A DNA stretch of 5,582 nt, taken from Casp-actino8 sp964563545 (GTDB lineage Bacteria > Actinomycetota > Acidimicrobiia > Acidimicrobiales > Ilumatobacteraceae). Of this stretch, positions 1-5,582 are shown piece by piece. Positions within the stretch are counted from its first letter, which is position 1. Every line of letters begins with the position of its first letter. The stretch covers positions 1-5,582 of the forward strand of contig CAZLXB010000052.1 in assembly GCA_964563545.1 (NCBI GenBank), in the 5' to 3' direction. The translations under genes and the position numbers were made by a program. The notes below the pieces were generated by a model that was not told the DNA's origin, did no database searches, and worked only from the letters and a program-made list of their open reading frames with translations.

Positions 1-228
1 ACGGATCCAACAGAGCTCGTCGGCCGCGAGGTCGACAGCGTCGGAGGGTTTCCCTCTCCGGTAGGGGCAGTCCCCGGGCTACTGGTATCGACGGCACGGT
101 CGAACCGGCGGTCCGGGGACGTCCGCGTCCCGACTCCCACCCTCGATTCATCATGGTGTTGTCGGGACGAAACACTCCGGAAACACATTTCGTCAAATCT
201 TTCCGCACCCCCAACCGAAAGGAAATCG
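1..228. other. Leader / intergenic region upstream of amt
   Basis: I see no convincing gene here. Open frames exist on both strands, as is common in GC-rich DNA, but none shows a ribosome site or a recognisable protein. The region holds several short perfect inverted repeats: GAGGG-TTT-CCCTC at 44-56, GGGG-CAGT-CCCC at 64-75, CGGT-CGA-ACCG at 97-107 and GGGACG-TCCG-CGTCCC at 116-131. None is followed by a T-tract, so they are not clear intrinsic terminators. They could be the trailing end of an upstream transcript or structure in the amt leader. The last 75 nt become less GC-rich and carry the GAAACAC repeats and the amt ribosome site. Confidence 0.6.
169..186 (+). promoter_or_regulatory. Candidate GlnR-like operator: GAAACAC direct repeat, 11-bp period
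   Basis: GAAACAC occurs at 169-175 and again at 180-186, exactly one helical turn apart. The published actinobacterial GlnR box alternates GTnAC and GaAAC pentamers every 11 bp. Here GAAAC falls at 169 and 180, and the position 11 bp upstream (158-162) reads GTTGT, a partial match to GTnAC. A GTGTT (156-160) / AACAC (171-175) inverted repeat overlaps the site. It lies about 42 nt before the start of an ammonium transporter gene, where a nitrogen-control operator is expected. A GlnR protein in this organism is assumed, not seen. Other OmpR-family regulators also bind 11-bp direct repeats. Confidence 0.4.
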
Positions 229-1428
229 ATGGACGCCGGAAGCCTCACCTGGGTTCTCGTCTCGGCCGCCTTGGTGCTCTTCATGACACCCGGACTCGCC
301 TTCTTCTACGGCGGCATGGACCGCGAGCGCAACGTTCTCAACATGCTGATGATGAACTTCTACTGCGTGCTCATCGTCCCGGTGCTGTGGATGATCCTCG
401 GGTACTCGCTCGCTCAGGGCGGATCGGGCAACTTCATCGGCAACTTCGACTTCCTCTTCCTCGACGGCATCGGAATCCTCGAGGACAACGGAGGCCAACT
501 CGCCACCATCGCCTTTCTGGGCATGTTCGCGGCCATCACACCGGCCCTCATCTCGGGTGCAGTGGCCGACCGCATGAAGTTCAGTGCCTGGGCGATCTTC
601 GTGCCACTGTGGCTACTTCTCGTCTACGTCCCGGTGTTCAAGTGGGTGTACGGCGGCTGGCTCGGTGATCGCGGGTCGCTCGATTTCGCCGGCGGTACCG
701 CGATTCACGTGAATGCCGGCATCGCGGCTCTCGCCGCAGTCCTCGTCCTCGGCAAGCGCAAGGGATGGCCCAAAGAGGGACAGCCGCCGCACTCGATGCC
801 GCTCGTGATGATCGGGACCGGAATCCTGTGGTTCGGCTGGTTCGGATTCAACGCCGGTTCGGCCCTGGCCGCCAATGGTCAGGCCACGCAGGCCTTCATG
901 AACACCTTCCTCGCCGCGGCGGCAGCCGGACTCGTGTGGGTCGTGGTCGAGTGGAAGCGCGATGGTCACCCGACCAACCTCGGTGCGGCGTCGGGCATCG
1001 TCGCCGGGCTCGTGGCCATCACACCAGCCGCCGGCTACGTGTCGGGGGCGGCGCCTCTCGTGATCGGCGGCGTAGCCGGACTCGTGTGCTGCTACGCGGT
1101 GAAGATCAAGTCGAAGTTCCTCTTCGACGACGCGCTCGACGTGGTGGGTGTGCACTTCGTGGGTGGACTCGTCGGATCCCTCCTCATCGGCTTCTTCGCC
1201 AACCCGGAATTCTTCGACGGCGCCTTCGAGAAGGGCATCTTCTACGGCGGCGACGCCGGTCTGCTCCTCGAGCAGGCGATTGCCAACTTGTCGGCGATCG
1301 TGTGGTCGTTCGCGATCACGTTTGTCATCATGGTGGTCCTGAAGAAGACCATCGGTGTCCGGGTGGACGAGCAGGTCGAGACCACCGGCCTCGACTTCGG
1401 ACTGCACGGCGAGTCGGCCTACCACTGA
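229..1428 (+). CDS. amt: Ammonium transporter (Amt/AmtB family)
   Basis: This is an Amt/MEP/Rh family channel that conducts ammonium/ammonia across the cytoplasmic membrane as a trimer. The 399-residue length is normal for the family, and about eleven hydrophobic segments can be traced, the first at residues 6-28 and the last near 349-371. Family signatures include MTPGLAFFYGG (19-29), DFAGG (152-156, whose Asp matches E. coli Asp160) and WFGFNAGSA (204-212). The conserved pore histidines are His160 in GGTAIHVNAG and His309 in LDVVGVHFVGG. The cytoplasmic tail ends in the usual GLD...HGESAY signature (390-398), which in AmtB is involved in P-II contact. The ATG at 229 is chosen because GAAAGGAAA (217-225) sits at proper spacing and the first membrane helix starts immediately. 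The next gene, encoding P-II, follows after 13 nt, so the two are almost certainly co-transcribed. Confidence 0.97.
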   Translation: MDAGSLTWVLVSAALVLFMTPGLAFFYGGMDRERNVLNMLMMNFYCVLIVPVLWMILGYSLAQGGSGNFIGNFDFLFLDGIGILEDNGGQLATIAFLGMFAAITPALISGAVADRMKFSAWAIFVPLWLLLVYVPVFKWVYGGWLGDRGSLDFAGGTAIHVNAGIAALAAVLVLGKRKGWPKEGQPPHSMPLVMIGTGILWFGWFGFNAGSALAANGQATQAFMNTFLAAAAAGLVWVVVEWKRDGHPTNLGAASGIVAGLVAITPAAGYVSGAAPLVIGGVAGLVCCYAVKIKSKFLFDDALDVVGVHFVGGLVGSLLIGFFANPEFFDGAFEKGIFYGGDAGLLLEQAIANLSAIVWSFAITFVIMVVLKKTIGVRVDEQVETTGLDFGLHGESAYH

Positions 1429-1430
1429 AC

Positions 1431-1435
1431 GGGAG
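1431..1435 (+). promoter_or_regulatory. Ribosome binding site of the P-II gene
   Basis: GGGAG lies 6 nt before the ATG at 1442, inside the 13-nt gap after amt. It fixes the start of the P-II gene at 1442 and argues against an in-frame upstream ATG at 1355, which lies within the amt coding region. Confidence 0.75.
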
Positions 1436-1441
1436 AACAAC

Positions 1442-1780
1442 ATGAAACTCATCACCGCCATCATCAAACCGTTCAAGCTGGACGACGTGAAGGAGTCGCT
1501 CAAGGCGGCCGGCGTGCAGGGCATGACGGTCAGCGAAGTACGCGGCTTCGGCCGCCAGGGCGGACACAGCGAGACCTACCGCGGCGCCGAGTACAAGATC
1601 GACTTCGTGCCCAAGGTTCGCTTCGAACTCGTGGTCGAGGACGGCGTCGTGGAGTCGGTGATCGCGGCCATCAAGGCGGCGGCGTCCACCGGCAAGATCG
1701 GCGACGGCAAGATCTGGGTCACCGATGTCGATCGCATCGTGCGCATTCGCACCGGCGAAGAAGGCCCCGACGCCATCTGA
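1442..1780 (+). CDS. glnK: P-II family nitrogen regulatory protein
   Basis: This is a 112-residue P-II signal protein, exactly the usual family length. P-II trimers sense ATP/ADP and 2-oxoglutarate in the cytoplasm, and GlnK-type members block the Amt channel when nitrogen is sufficient. Visible features are the N-terminal strand MKLITAIIKPFKLDDVK, the T-loop (about 37-55) containing YRGAEY with the modifiable Tyr51, the B-loop TGKIGDGKIWV (83-93), and the C-terminal RIVRIRTGEEG (98-108), whose Arg101 and Arg103 belong to the nucleotide site. Position 49 is Ala, not the Ser that is phosphorylated in cyanobacterial P-II, so Tyr51 is the likely modification site (uridylylation or, as in other actinobacteria, adenylylation). 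Linkage to amt supports a GlnK role over a stand-alone GlnB, but sequence alone does not separate the two names. No glnD follows, because the next gene is convergent 30 nt away. Confidence 0.97.
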   Translation: MKLITAIIKPFKLDDVKESLKAAGVQGMTVSEVRGFGRQGGHSETYRGAEYKIDFVPKVRFELVVEDGVVESVIAAIKAAASTGKIGDGKIWVTDVDRIVRIRTGEEGPDAI

Positions 1781-1810
1781 CCGGACGGCGATCGGGTCCG
1801 CGTTGGTCGG

Positions 1811-2539
1811 TCACTCGGCGAGCGCGGCGGCAAACACTTCGACGGACGAACTGAGATTCAGCGTCGCCGAACCGAGAATCGGCAGCTCGGTGAGACCCAC
1901 CTCGCCGAGCAACCGCTTCTCGTTCAACACCCAGCGGCGCCTCGCTGCCATGCGTCGATGAGCTTCTTCCATGGCGGCTCGGGCGAGGTTCCCGATCGTC
2001 GCGGTCGCGTCACCCCGACGGGCGTGCATTCGTGCGTAGTCGAGAGTGAAATCGCGCTGGAACGCCCAGCGGCTCTCCGCTTCTCGCGCCAACGCGTCCG
2101 GGTAGGTCGTGTCCACATCGAGTGACCCGGTGAGCACATCGGAACACGCGACTTCAGCCAACAACGTGTAGGACGGGAATCCAGCGAGGTAGCCGAGCAG
2201 CTGATCGACCTCGTATTCACCCCGACGGGCGCGGACCGACCAATCCTCCACCACATCGAGATCGCGCAGAATCACATCGACCTCGACGCCGTCGACTTTC
2301 AGCCACGCGCCGCCGTTCATGAAACGACCCCACGAACCAGGTCGGTGGACCGTGCCGAACTCGGCGAGCCTCGTCAGATCGGGTTCACCTCGATAGAAGA
2401 CGCCCAGATCCCAATCACTCGCATCGTCGGCCACACCCATCGATCGTGAGCCGCCGAGCGTGACCGCCACGACCCCTCGAGCCTCACTCAGGTCGTCGAG
2501 GAGCCTCTCGACGCCAGCCGGAAGCACCACTCCGCCCAT
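1811..2539 (-). CDS. Pol-beta-type nucleotidyltransferase domain protein
   Basis: This 242-residue protein carries the nucleotidyltransferase signature of the DNA polymerase beta superfamily: GGS at 29-31, then SDWDLGVF with metal-binding Asp42 and Asp44, and a likely third carboxylate, Asp88, in VEVDVIL. Such enzymes transfer a nucleoside monophosphate to a small molecule, RNA or protein. The overall look is that of aminoglycoside-adenylyltransferase-like proteins of unknown substrate, and nothing here proves antibiotic modification. The C-terminal half (about 100-240) is mostly helical and carries a basic stretch (HRRMAARRRW). The start is set at 2539 because its ATG overlaps the stop of the upstream molybdenum hydroxylase gene as TGATG. 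No strong Shine-Dalgarno is seen, which fits translation by reinitiation. A longer in-frame start at 2584 would overlap that gene by 46 nt and adds 15 residues with no recognisable content. The gene ends 30 nt from the convergent P-II gene. Confidence 0.82.
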   Translation of the reverse strand: MGGVVLPAGVERLLDDLSEARGVVAVTLGGSRSMGVADDASDWDLGVFYRGEPDLTRLAEFGTVHRPGSWGRFMNGGAWLKVDGVEVDVILRDLDVVEDWSVRARRGEYEVDQLLGYLAGFPSYTLLAEVACSDVLTGSLDVDTTYPDALAREAESRWAFQRDFTLDYARMHARRGDATATIGNLARAAMEEAHRRMAARRRWVLNEKRLLGEVGLTELPILGSATLNLSSSVEVFAAALAE

Positions 2540-4827
2540 CACGCGACTTCGCGGATCGCTTGCCACACGCGTTGTGGCGTGCACGGAAGATCGACGTGCG
2601 ACACGCCGAGATGCGAGACGGCATCCACGACCGCGTTCTGAACGGCCGGTGTAGCGCCGATCGTGCCGCTCTCACCGATGCCCTTGGCCCCGAGATCGTT
2701 CATGGGCGACGGCGTGGCGAGATGCACGGTCACGAAACTCGGAACCTCGGCCGCCGATGGGAACCCGTAGTCGGCGAAGTTGCCGGTGAGCGGATTGCCA
2801 TCCGCGTCGTAGATCACTTCCTCGAACAACGCCTGACCGATTCCCTGCACGAGGCCACCGTGAACCTGACCCTCGGCAAGCAGCGGATTCACGATGTTGC
2901 CGGCGTCATCGACGGCTATCAATTCGCGCAACACCGTCTTGCCCGTTTCGATGTCGACTTCGACGACCGCGATGTGTGCGCCACTCGGGAAGGTCCCTCC
3001 AGCCTGGGCGAAGTCACCGTCGCCGTCGAGCGACTCACCGACTTCGCGTGCCGCTTTCACGATGTCGGTCCACGACTTCGACACCGCGGGAGTACCAGCC
3101 ACGTGGAATCGCCCATCCTCGAGAACGATGTCGGCCTCGGCGGCCTCGAGAAGCCGAGCCGCGATCCGCTTGGCCTTGTCGGCCACCACACCTGCGGCCC
3201 GCCACACGTTCGTGCCACCCAGTTGCACCGAACGCGAACCTCCGGTGATCTCGCTGCTGCGCACGAGGTCGGTGTCGCCGTGAATCACCGTGATGTTCTC
3301 GAAGGGAATACCCAGACGATCGGCCACGATCATCGCCCACGTGGTGCGGTGTCCCTGCCCGTACGGAGTGGTGCCGGTGACGACGCGGGCCGTCGGTTGG
3401 CCAGCCGCGTTCTCCCCCACTTCGACGATTCCGAGTTCGGAACCTCCCGACATCGCCGTGATCTCCACGTAGACGGCGAGACCAATCCCGAGCTGCACAC
3501 GATCCCCGGCCGCTCGTCGACGGGCCTGTTCGGCCCGCAGGCTCGTGTAGTCGGCCGCTTGCAGTACGAGTTCGAGAGCCCCCGGATAATCACCGCTGTC
3601 GTAGGTGGTGCCGGTCGCCGTGGTGAACGGGAATCGATCCTTGGCGATGAGATTGCGGCGTCGAACGTCGACCGGATCCATTCCGATCTCGCGCGCGAAG
3701 AGATCGACGGCGCGTTCAATGGCCGCGGCGGCTTCCGGCCGCCCGGCACCTCGATACGCAACCGTCGGCACGGTGTTGGTCACCACACCTCTGGCGCGCA
3801 TCGCCGCATTCGGAATGTCGTAGGTACCGGTGAGCATGGCCCCGGTCATGAAGGGTAGGAACGCTCCGAAGCGCGGATACGCGCCCGACTCCTGGATCAC
3901 ACTCAACTCGTAAGCGAGGATCTTGCCGTCGCGGGTTCCGCCGATGCGCAGATCCTGGATCTGACCGCGACCATGCCCGAGACCATTCATGCTCTCGCTG
4001 CGCGTTTCGGTGTAGCGCACCGGCCGATCGGTCTTCTTCGCGAGCCACGGAACGAGAAGATCCTCGGGATAGAAGAACGCCTTGGCGCCAAAGCCGCCGC
4101 CGACATCGGGTGTGATCACGCGAATCTGTTCGGCTGGGATGCCATAGAAAGCACTGATCTGATTGCGGATCGGATGCGCGCCCTGACATGCCTGCCAGTG
4201 CGTGAGACGGCGCACTCCTGATTCATCGGGCGTCTCCCAACGACTGGCCGCCACTCGTGCTTCGAGCGGACTCGGCGCGATGCGCCGATTGTGCAGACGC
4301 GCCGACACCACGACATCGCAGGCCGAGAAGTCGACTTCGCGCCCGGCCGGCAGTTCGACGACCACGTTGCTTCCGTGCTCGGGGAAGAGAAGAGTCGCGG
4401 AAGTGAGGGCCTCCTCGGGATCGACGAGTACTTCCAACGGCTCGTAATCGACGATCACTTCGTTGGCGGCATCGACGGCGAGCGCACGGCTCGTGGCCAC
4501 CACGGCCGCCACCAATTCGCCGACGTAGCGCACCACGCCATCGGCGAGCGCGGGACGTTTGATGCCCGCCGGAAGAAACGGCATGTCGATCGGAACCGGA
4601 CCGACGCCGTCGGCCACGAGATCGGCGTGGGTGAACACACCGTGCACACCGGGCATCTGGATCGCACTTGCAACGTCGATCGAAGAGATCCGCGCGTGGG
4701 CCATCGTCGAGCGGACATAGACGACGTGGAGGGCACCTTCGAGAACGAGGTTGTCGATGAACGTCCCGTGTCCGGTCACCAAGGCCGGATCCTCGGTACG
4801 AACCACACGCTCACCGATCATGCCCAT
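2539..4827 (-). CDS. Molybdopterin-binding large subunit, xanthine dehydrogenase / form II CoxL-like family
   Basis: This is a 762-residue catalytic subunit of the xanthine oxidase family of molybdenum hydroxylases, which hydroxylate a substrate with water-derived oxygen at a molybdopterin cytosine dinucleotide centre. The a/b hammerhead domain occupies about residues 18-130 (YVGELVAAVVA at 101-111). The molybdopterin-binding domains follow, with GGGFGAK (243-249), AYRGAGR (357-363), a PYGQGH loop (488-493), ITGGSR (527-532) and KGIGE (715-719), where Glu719 is the expected catalytic base. AYRGAGR is the loop of form II CoxL-like proteins. Genuine CO dehydrogenase has AYxCSFR with the copper-binding Cys, so CO oxidation is unlikely and the substrate is unknown. 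Start 4827 is chosen because GGGGGA (4833-4838) precedes it. An ATG two codons in, at 4821, is also possible, and one at 4878 has no ribosome site. No FAD or 2Fe-2S subunit gene is adjacent. The next gene overlaps the stop by one base. Confidence 0.93.
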   Translation of the reverse strand: MGMIGERVVRTEDPALVTGHGTFIDNLVLEGALHVVYVRSTMAHARISSIDVASAIQMPGVHGVFTHADLVADGVGPVPIDMPFLPAGIKRPALADGVVRYVGELVAAVVATSRALAVDAANEVIVDYEPLEVLVDPEEALTSATLLFPEHGSNVVVELPAGREVDFSACDVVVSARLHNRRIAPSPLEARVAASRWETPDESGVRRLTHWQACQGAHPIRNQISAFYGIPAEQIRVITPDVGGGFGAKAFFYPEDLLVPWLAKKTDRPVRYTETRSESMNGLGHGRGQIQDLRIGGTRDGKILAYELSVIQESGAYPRFGAFLPFMTGAMLTGTYDIPNAAMRARGVVTNTVPTVAYRGAGRPEAAAAIERAVDLFAREIGMDPVDVRRRNLIAKDRFPFTTATGTTYDSGDYPGALELVLQAADYTSLRAEQARRRAAGDRVQLGIGLAVYVEITAMSGGSELGIVEVGENAAGQPTARVVTGTTPYGQGHRTTWAMIVADRLGIPFENITVIHGDTDLVRSSEITGGSRSVQLGGTNVWRAAGVVADKAKRIAARLLEAAEADIVLEDGRFHVAGTPAVSKSWTDIVKAAREVGESLDGDGDFAQAGGTFPSGAHIAVVEVDIETGKTVLRELIAVDDAGNIVNPLLAEGQVHGGLVQGIGQALFEEVIYDADGNPLTGNFADYGFPSAAEVPSFVTVHLATPSPMNDLGAKGIGESGTIGATPAVQNAVVDAVSHLGVSHVDLPCTPQRVWQAIREVA

Positions 4828-4832
4828 GGAAA

Positions 4833-4838
4833 TCCCCC
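4833..4838 (-). promoter_or_regulatory. Ribosome binding site of the molybdenum hydroxylase gene
   Basis: On the minus strand GGGGGA lies 5 nt before the ATG at 4827 and 11 nt before the alternative ATG at 4821. It rules against the upstream ATG at 4878, which would add 17 residues that do not resemble the family N-terminus. Confidence 0.55.
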
Positions 4839-4882
4839 GTCTCGCTGAAGCCACGGCTACGAGGCCCGGCCGGAACACAGCG

Positions 4883-4888
4883 TAGATT
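4883..4888 (+). promoter_or_regulatory. Candidate -10 element giving a leaderless FrhB-like mRNA
   Basis: TAGATT ends 7 nt before the ATG at 4896, the spacing at which transcription would begin at or next to the A of the start codon. No Shine-Dalgarno is present before that ATG. Leaderless messages of this layout are common in Actinomycetota. Confidence 0.4.
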
Positions 4889-4895
4889 GGCTCGC

Positions 4896-5582
4896 ATGAC
4901 GATGACCGAGCCCGCTCCCCCGAAGGCCGAACGCTGGACCGCCCAGTGGAAGGAACTCTACGAAGAGGTCGTCACGACGGGTCTGTGCACGGGTTGCGCC
5001 GGTTGCGTCGTCACGTGCCCACACGACGTGATCGGTTACGAACACGAAGAGGGCAAGTACAAGCCCTTCCACCTCGAAGAAGAACTCGGACCAGCCAACT
5101 GCCTGCACGGCGAGAAGGGTTGCACCACCTGCACCCGCGCGTGTCCGAGGTTCCGTCAATGGGAGCCGGCCGCCGACATGCACCTCTTCGGCCGGGTTCG
5201 CGAGCCCGACGAGATGGCCGGTATCTGGCGCCAACTTCTCCTCACCCGCGCGACCGACAAGGTCCAGCACGAGAAGGGCCAGGACGGCGGCTTCGTCTCG
5301 GCGATGCTGATCTGGCTGCTCGAGCACGACTACATCGAGGCCGCGCTCGTGAGCGGTGTGGAACCCGACGACGCGTGGAAGGCCAAGCCGGTCCTCGCGC
5401 GAAACAAGGACGAAGTGATCGCCACCGCCGGTTCGCGATACACGTATTGCGCGAATCCGCTCGCTTTGCGCGACGCCAAGGAACAGGGGCTCAGCCGACT
5501 CGCGCTCGTCGGCATGGGTTGCCAGACGTCGTCGCCCCCGGTCATGTGGGACCGCAAGGCGGGCAAGGTCAGCAAGCCGTTC
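4896..5582 (+). CDS. Coenzyme F420 hydrogenase/dehydrogenase beta-subunit (FrhB/FdhB) family protein, 3' end outside window
   Basis: The frame is open from ATG 4896 through the right edge: 229 codons with no stop, so the gene is partial only because the window ends. Two complete 4Fe-4S motifs are visible: CxxCxxCxxxCP at Cys31, 34, 37, 41 and Cx6CxxCxxxCP at Cys69, 76, 79, 83. They are followed by the FrhB/FdhB N-terminal domain signatures GQDGGFVSA (128-136), AGSRYTYCANPLAL (178-191) and GMGCQT (206-211). Family members carry FAD and FeS clusters and move electrons between coenzyme F420 or another donor and a partner; the chlorophyll b reduction enzyme HCAR belongs to the same family. The exact substrate cannot be told. 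ATG 4896 and 4902 are both in frame. I chose 4896 because of the upstream -10-like element and no Shine-Dalgarno at either. The protein is cytoplasmic, with no signal peptide. Confidence 0.88.
   Translation, partial: MTMTEPAPPKAERWTAQWKELYEEVVTTGLCTGCAGCVVTCPHDVIGYEHEEGKYKPFHLEEELGPANCLHGEKGCTTCTRACPRFRQWEPAADMHLFGRVREPDEMAGIWRQLLLTRATDKVQHEKGQDGGFVSAMLIWLLEHDYIEAALVSGVEPDDAWKAKPVLARNKDEVIATAGSRYTYCANPLALRDAKEQGLSRLALVGMGCQTSSPPVMWDRKAGKVSKPF

Larger units (their letters stand above)
4828..4895. promoter_or_regulatory. Divergent promoter region between the molybdenum hydroxylase and FrhB-like genes
   Basis: These 68 nt must contain the start signals of both divergent genes. On the plus strand TAGATT (4883-4888) matches the actinobacterial -10 pattern TAnnnT. 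On the minus strand TACGCT (4884-4879) also matches and shares two base pairs with it. I see no convincing -35 for either. An 8-bp palindrome, CCGGCCGG (4866-4873), lies within the region and might be an operator, or may be chance in GC-rich DNA. Overlapping -10 elements would make the two promoters compete; this is inference. Confidence 0.45.

Noticed and set aside
1..154. Minus-strand open frame from ATG 154 to the left edge, a possible divergent gene
   Set aside because: There is no Shine-Dalgarno, the translation is Arg/Pro-rich without recognisable features, and it cannot be followed beyond the edge.
1..228. Frame of amt is open back to the window edge, which could suggest a longer N-terminus or a gene fusion
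   Set aside because: The upstream residues are Pro/Ser/Arg-rich with no membrane character or domain, and a strong ribosome site immediately precedes ATG 229. Long open frames are common in this base composition.
153..668. 171-codon plus-strand frame starting upstream of amt
   Set aside because: It overlaps amt in another frame, has an Arg/His-rich composition and no Shine-Dalgarno, whereas amt has a strong one.
613..1524. 303-codon minus-strand frame spanning amt and the start of the P-II gene
   Set aside because: It is antisense to two confidently identified genes, rich in Arg, Glu, Asp and His with no domain, as expected of a shadow frame.
1779..1810. Possible terminator between the convergent P-II and nucleotidyltransferase genes: CGGAC (1782-1786) / GTCCG (1796-1800) with outer GAC/GTC pairing
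   Set aside because: The stem is only 5 bp with a 9-nt loop and there is no T-tract on either strand. A terminator is expected here by position, but the sequence does not show a clear one.
1811..2539. Annotation of the nucleotidyltransferase as an antibiotic resistance enzyme
   Set aside because: Only the generic GGS...DxD catalytic signature is shared, and neither context nor specific motifs support aminoglycoside modification.
2540..2584. Longer start for the nucleotidyltransferase at 2584
   Set aside because: It would overlap the hydroxylase gene by 46 nt and adds 15 unremarkable residues; the TGATG junction is a better supported start.
2560..3858. 432-codon open frame on the plus strand, antisense to the molybdenum hydroxylase gene
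   Set aside because: It is a GC-rich mirror frame: the minus-strand frame shows clear family motifs, while this one has low-complexity Arg/His/Gly-rich content, no ribosome site and no recognisable domain.
4828..4878. Longer start for the molybdenum hydroxylase at 4878
   Set aside because: The extra 17 residues are unlike the family N-terminus, and the GGGGGA ribosome site points to 4827 (or 4821). It would also leave only 17 nt to the divergent gene.

Overview
The window reads as one ordinary chromosomal stretch of a GC-rich bacterium. Codon third positions are strongly G/C throughout, genes are tightly packed, and at least one start looks leaderless. An F420-type FrhB family protein, a form II CoxL-like molybdenum hydroxylase subunit and an amt/P-II pair together suggest Actinomycetota, possibly an Acidimicrobiia lineage. 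That placement is inference from protein style, not a database result. No mobile element, tRNA, rRNA, CRISPR array or integration scar is visible.

Layout. Positions 1-228 are a gene-free leader with several small GC-rich hairpins and, close to the first gene, a GAAACAC direct repeat of 11-bp period that resembles a nitrogen-regulator (GlnR-type) operator. Two plus-strand genes follow with a 13-nt gap: an ammonium channel (229-1428) and its P-II regulator (1442-1780). This is the classic ammonium uptake pair, in which P-II plugs the channel when nitrogen is plentiful. No glnD-type modifying enzyme follows, because the next gene is convergent.

On the minus strand lies a two-gene unit: a large molybdopterin-binding subunit of the xanthine dehydrogenase / CO dehydrogenase family (2539-4827, read first) and a small Pol-beta-type nucleotidyltransferase (1811-2539). 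They share one nucleotide as TGATG, which implies translational coupling. The active-site loop AYRGAGR is that of form II CoxL-like proteins, not of genuine CO dehydrogenase. The FAD and 2Fe-2S subunits that normally accompany such a protein are absent on both sides.

A 68-nt divergent promoter region (4828-4895) separates this unit from a plus-strand gene that runs off the right edge (4896-5582). It encodes the N-terminal part of an FrhB/FdhB-family F420-linked flavin/iron-sulfur oxidoreductase, with two complete four-cysteine 4Fe-4S motifs.

The nitrogen pair is confidently understood. The redox pair is recognisable by family, but its substrates are unknown. The most unusual features are the orphan molybdenum subunit coupled to a nucleotidyltransferase, its divergent pairing with an FrhB-like protein, and the GlnR-like repeat ahead of amt.
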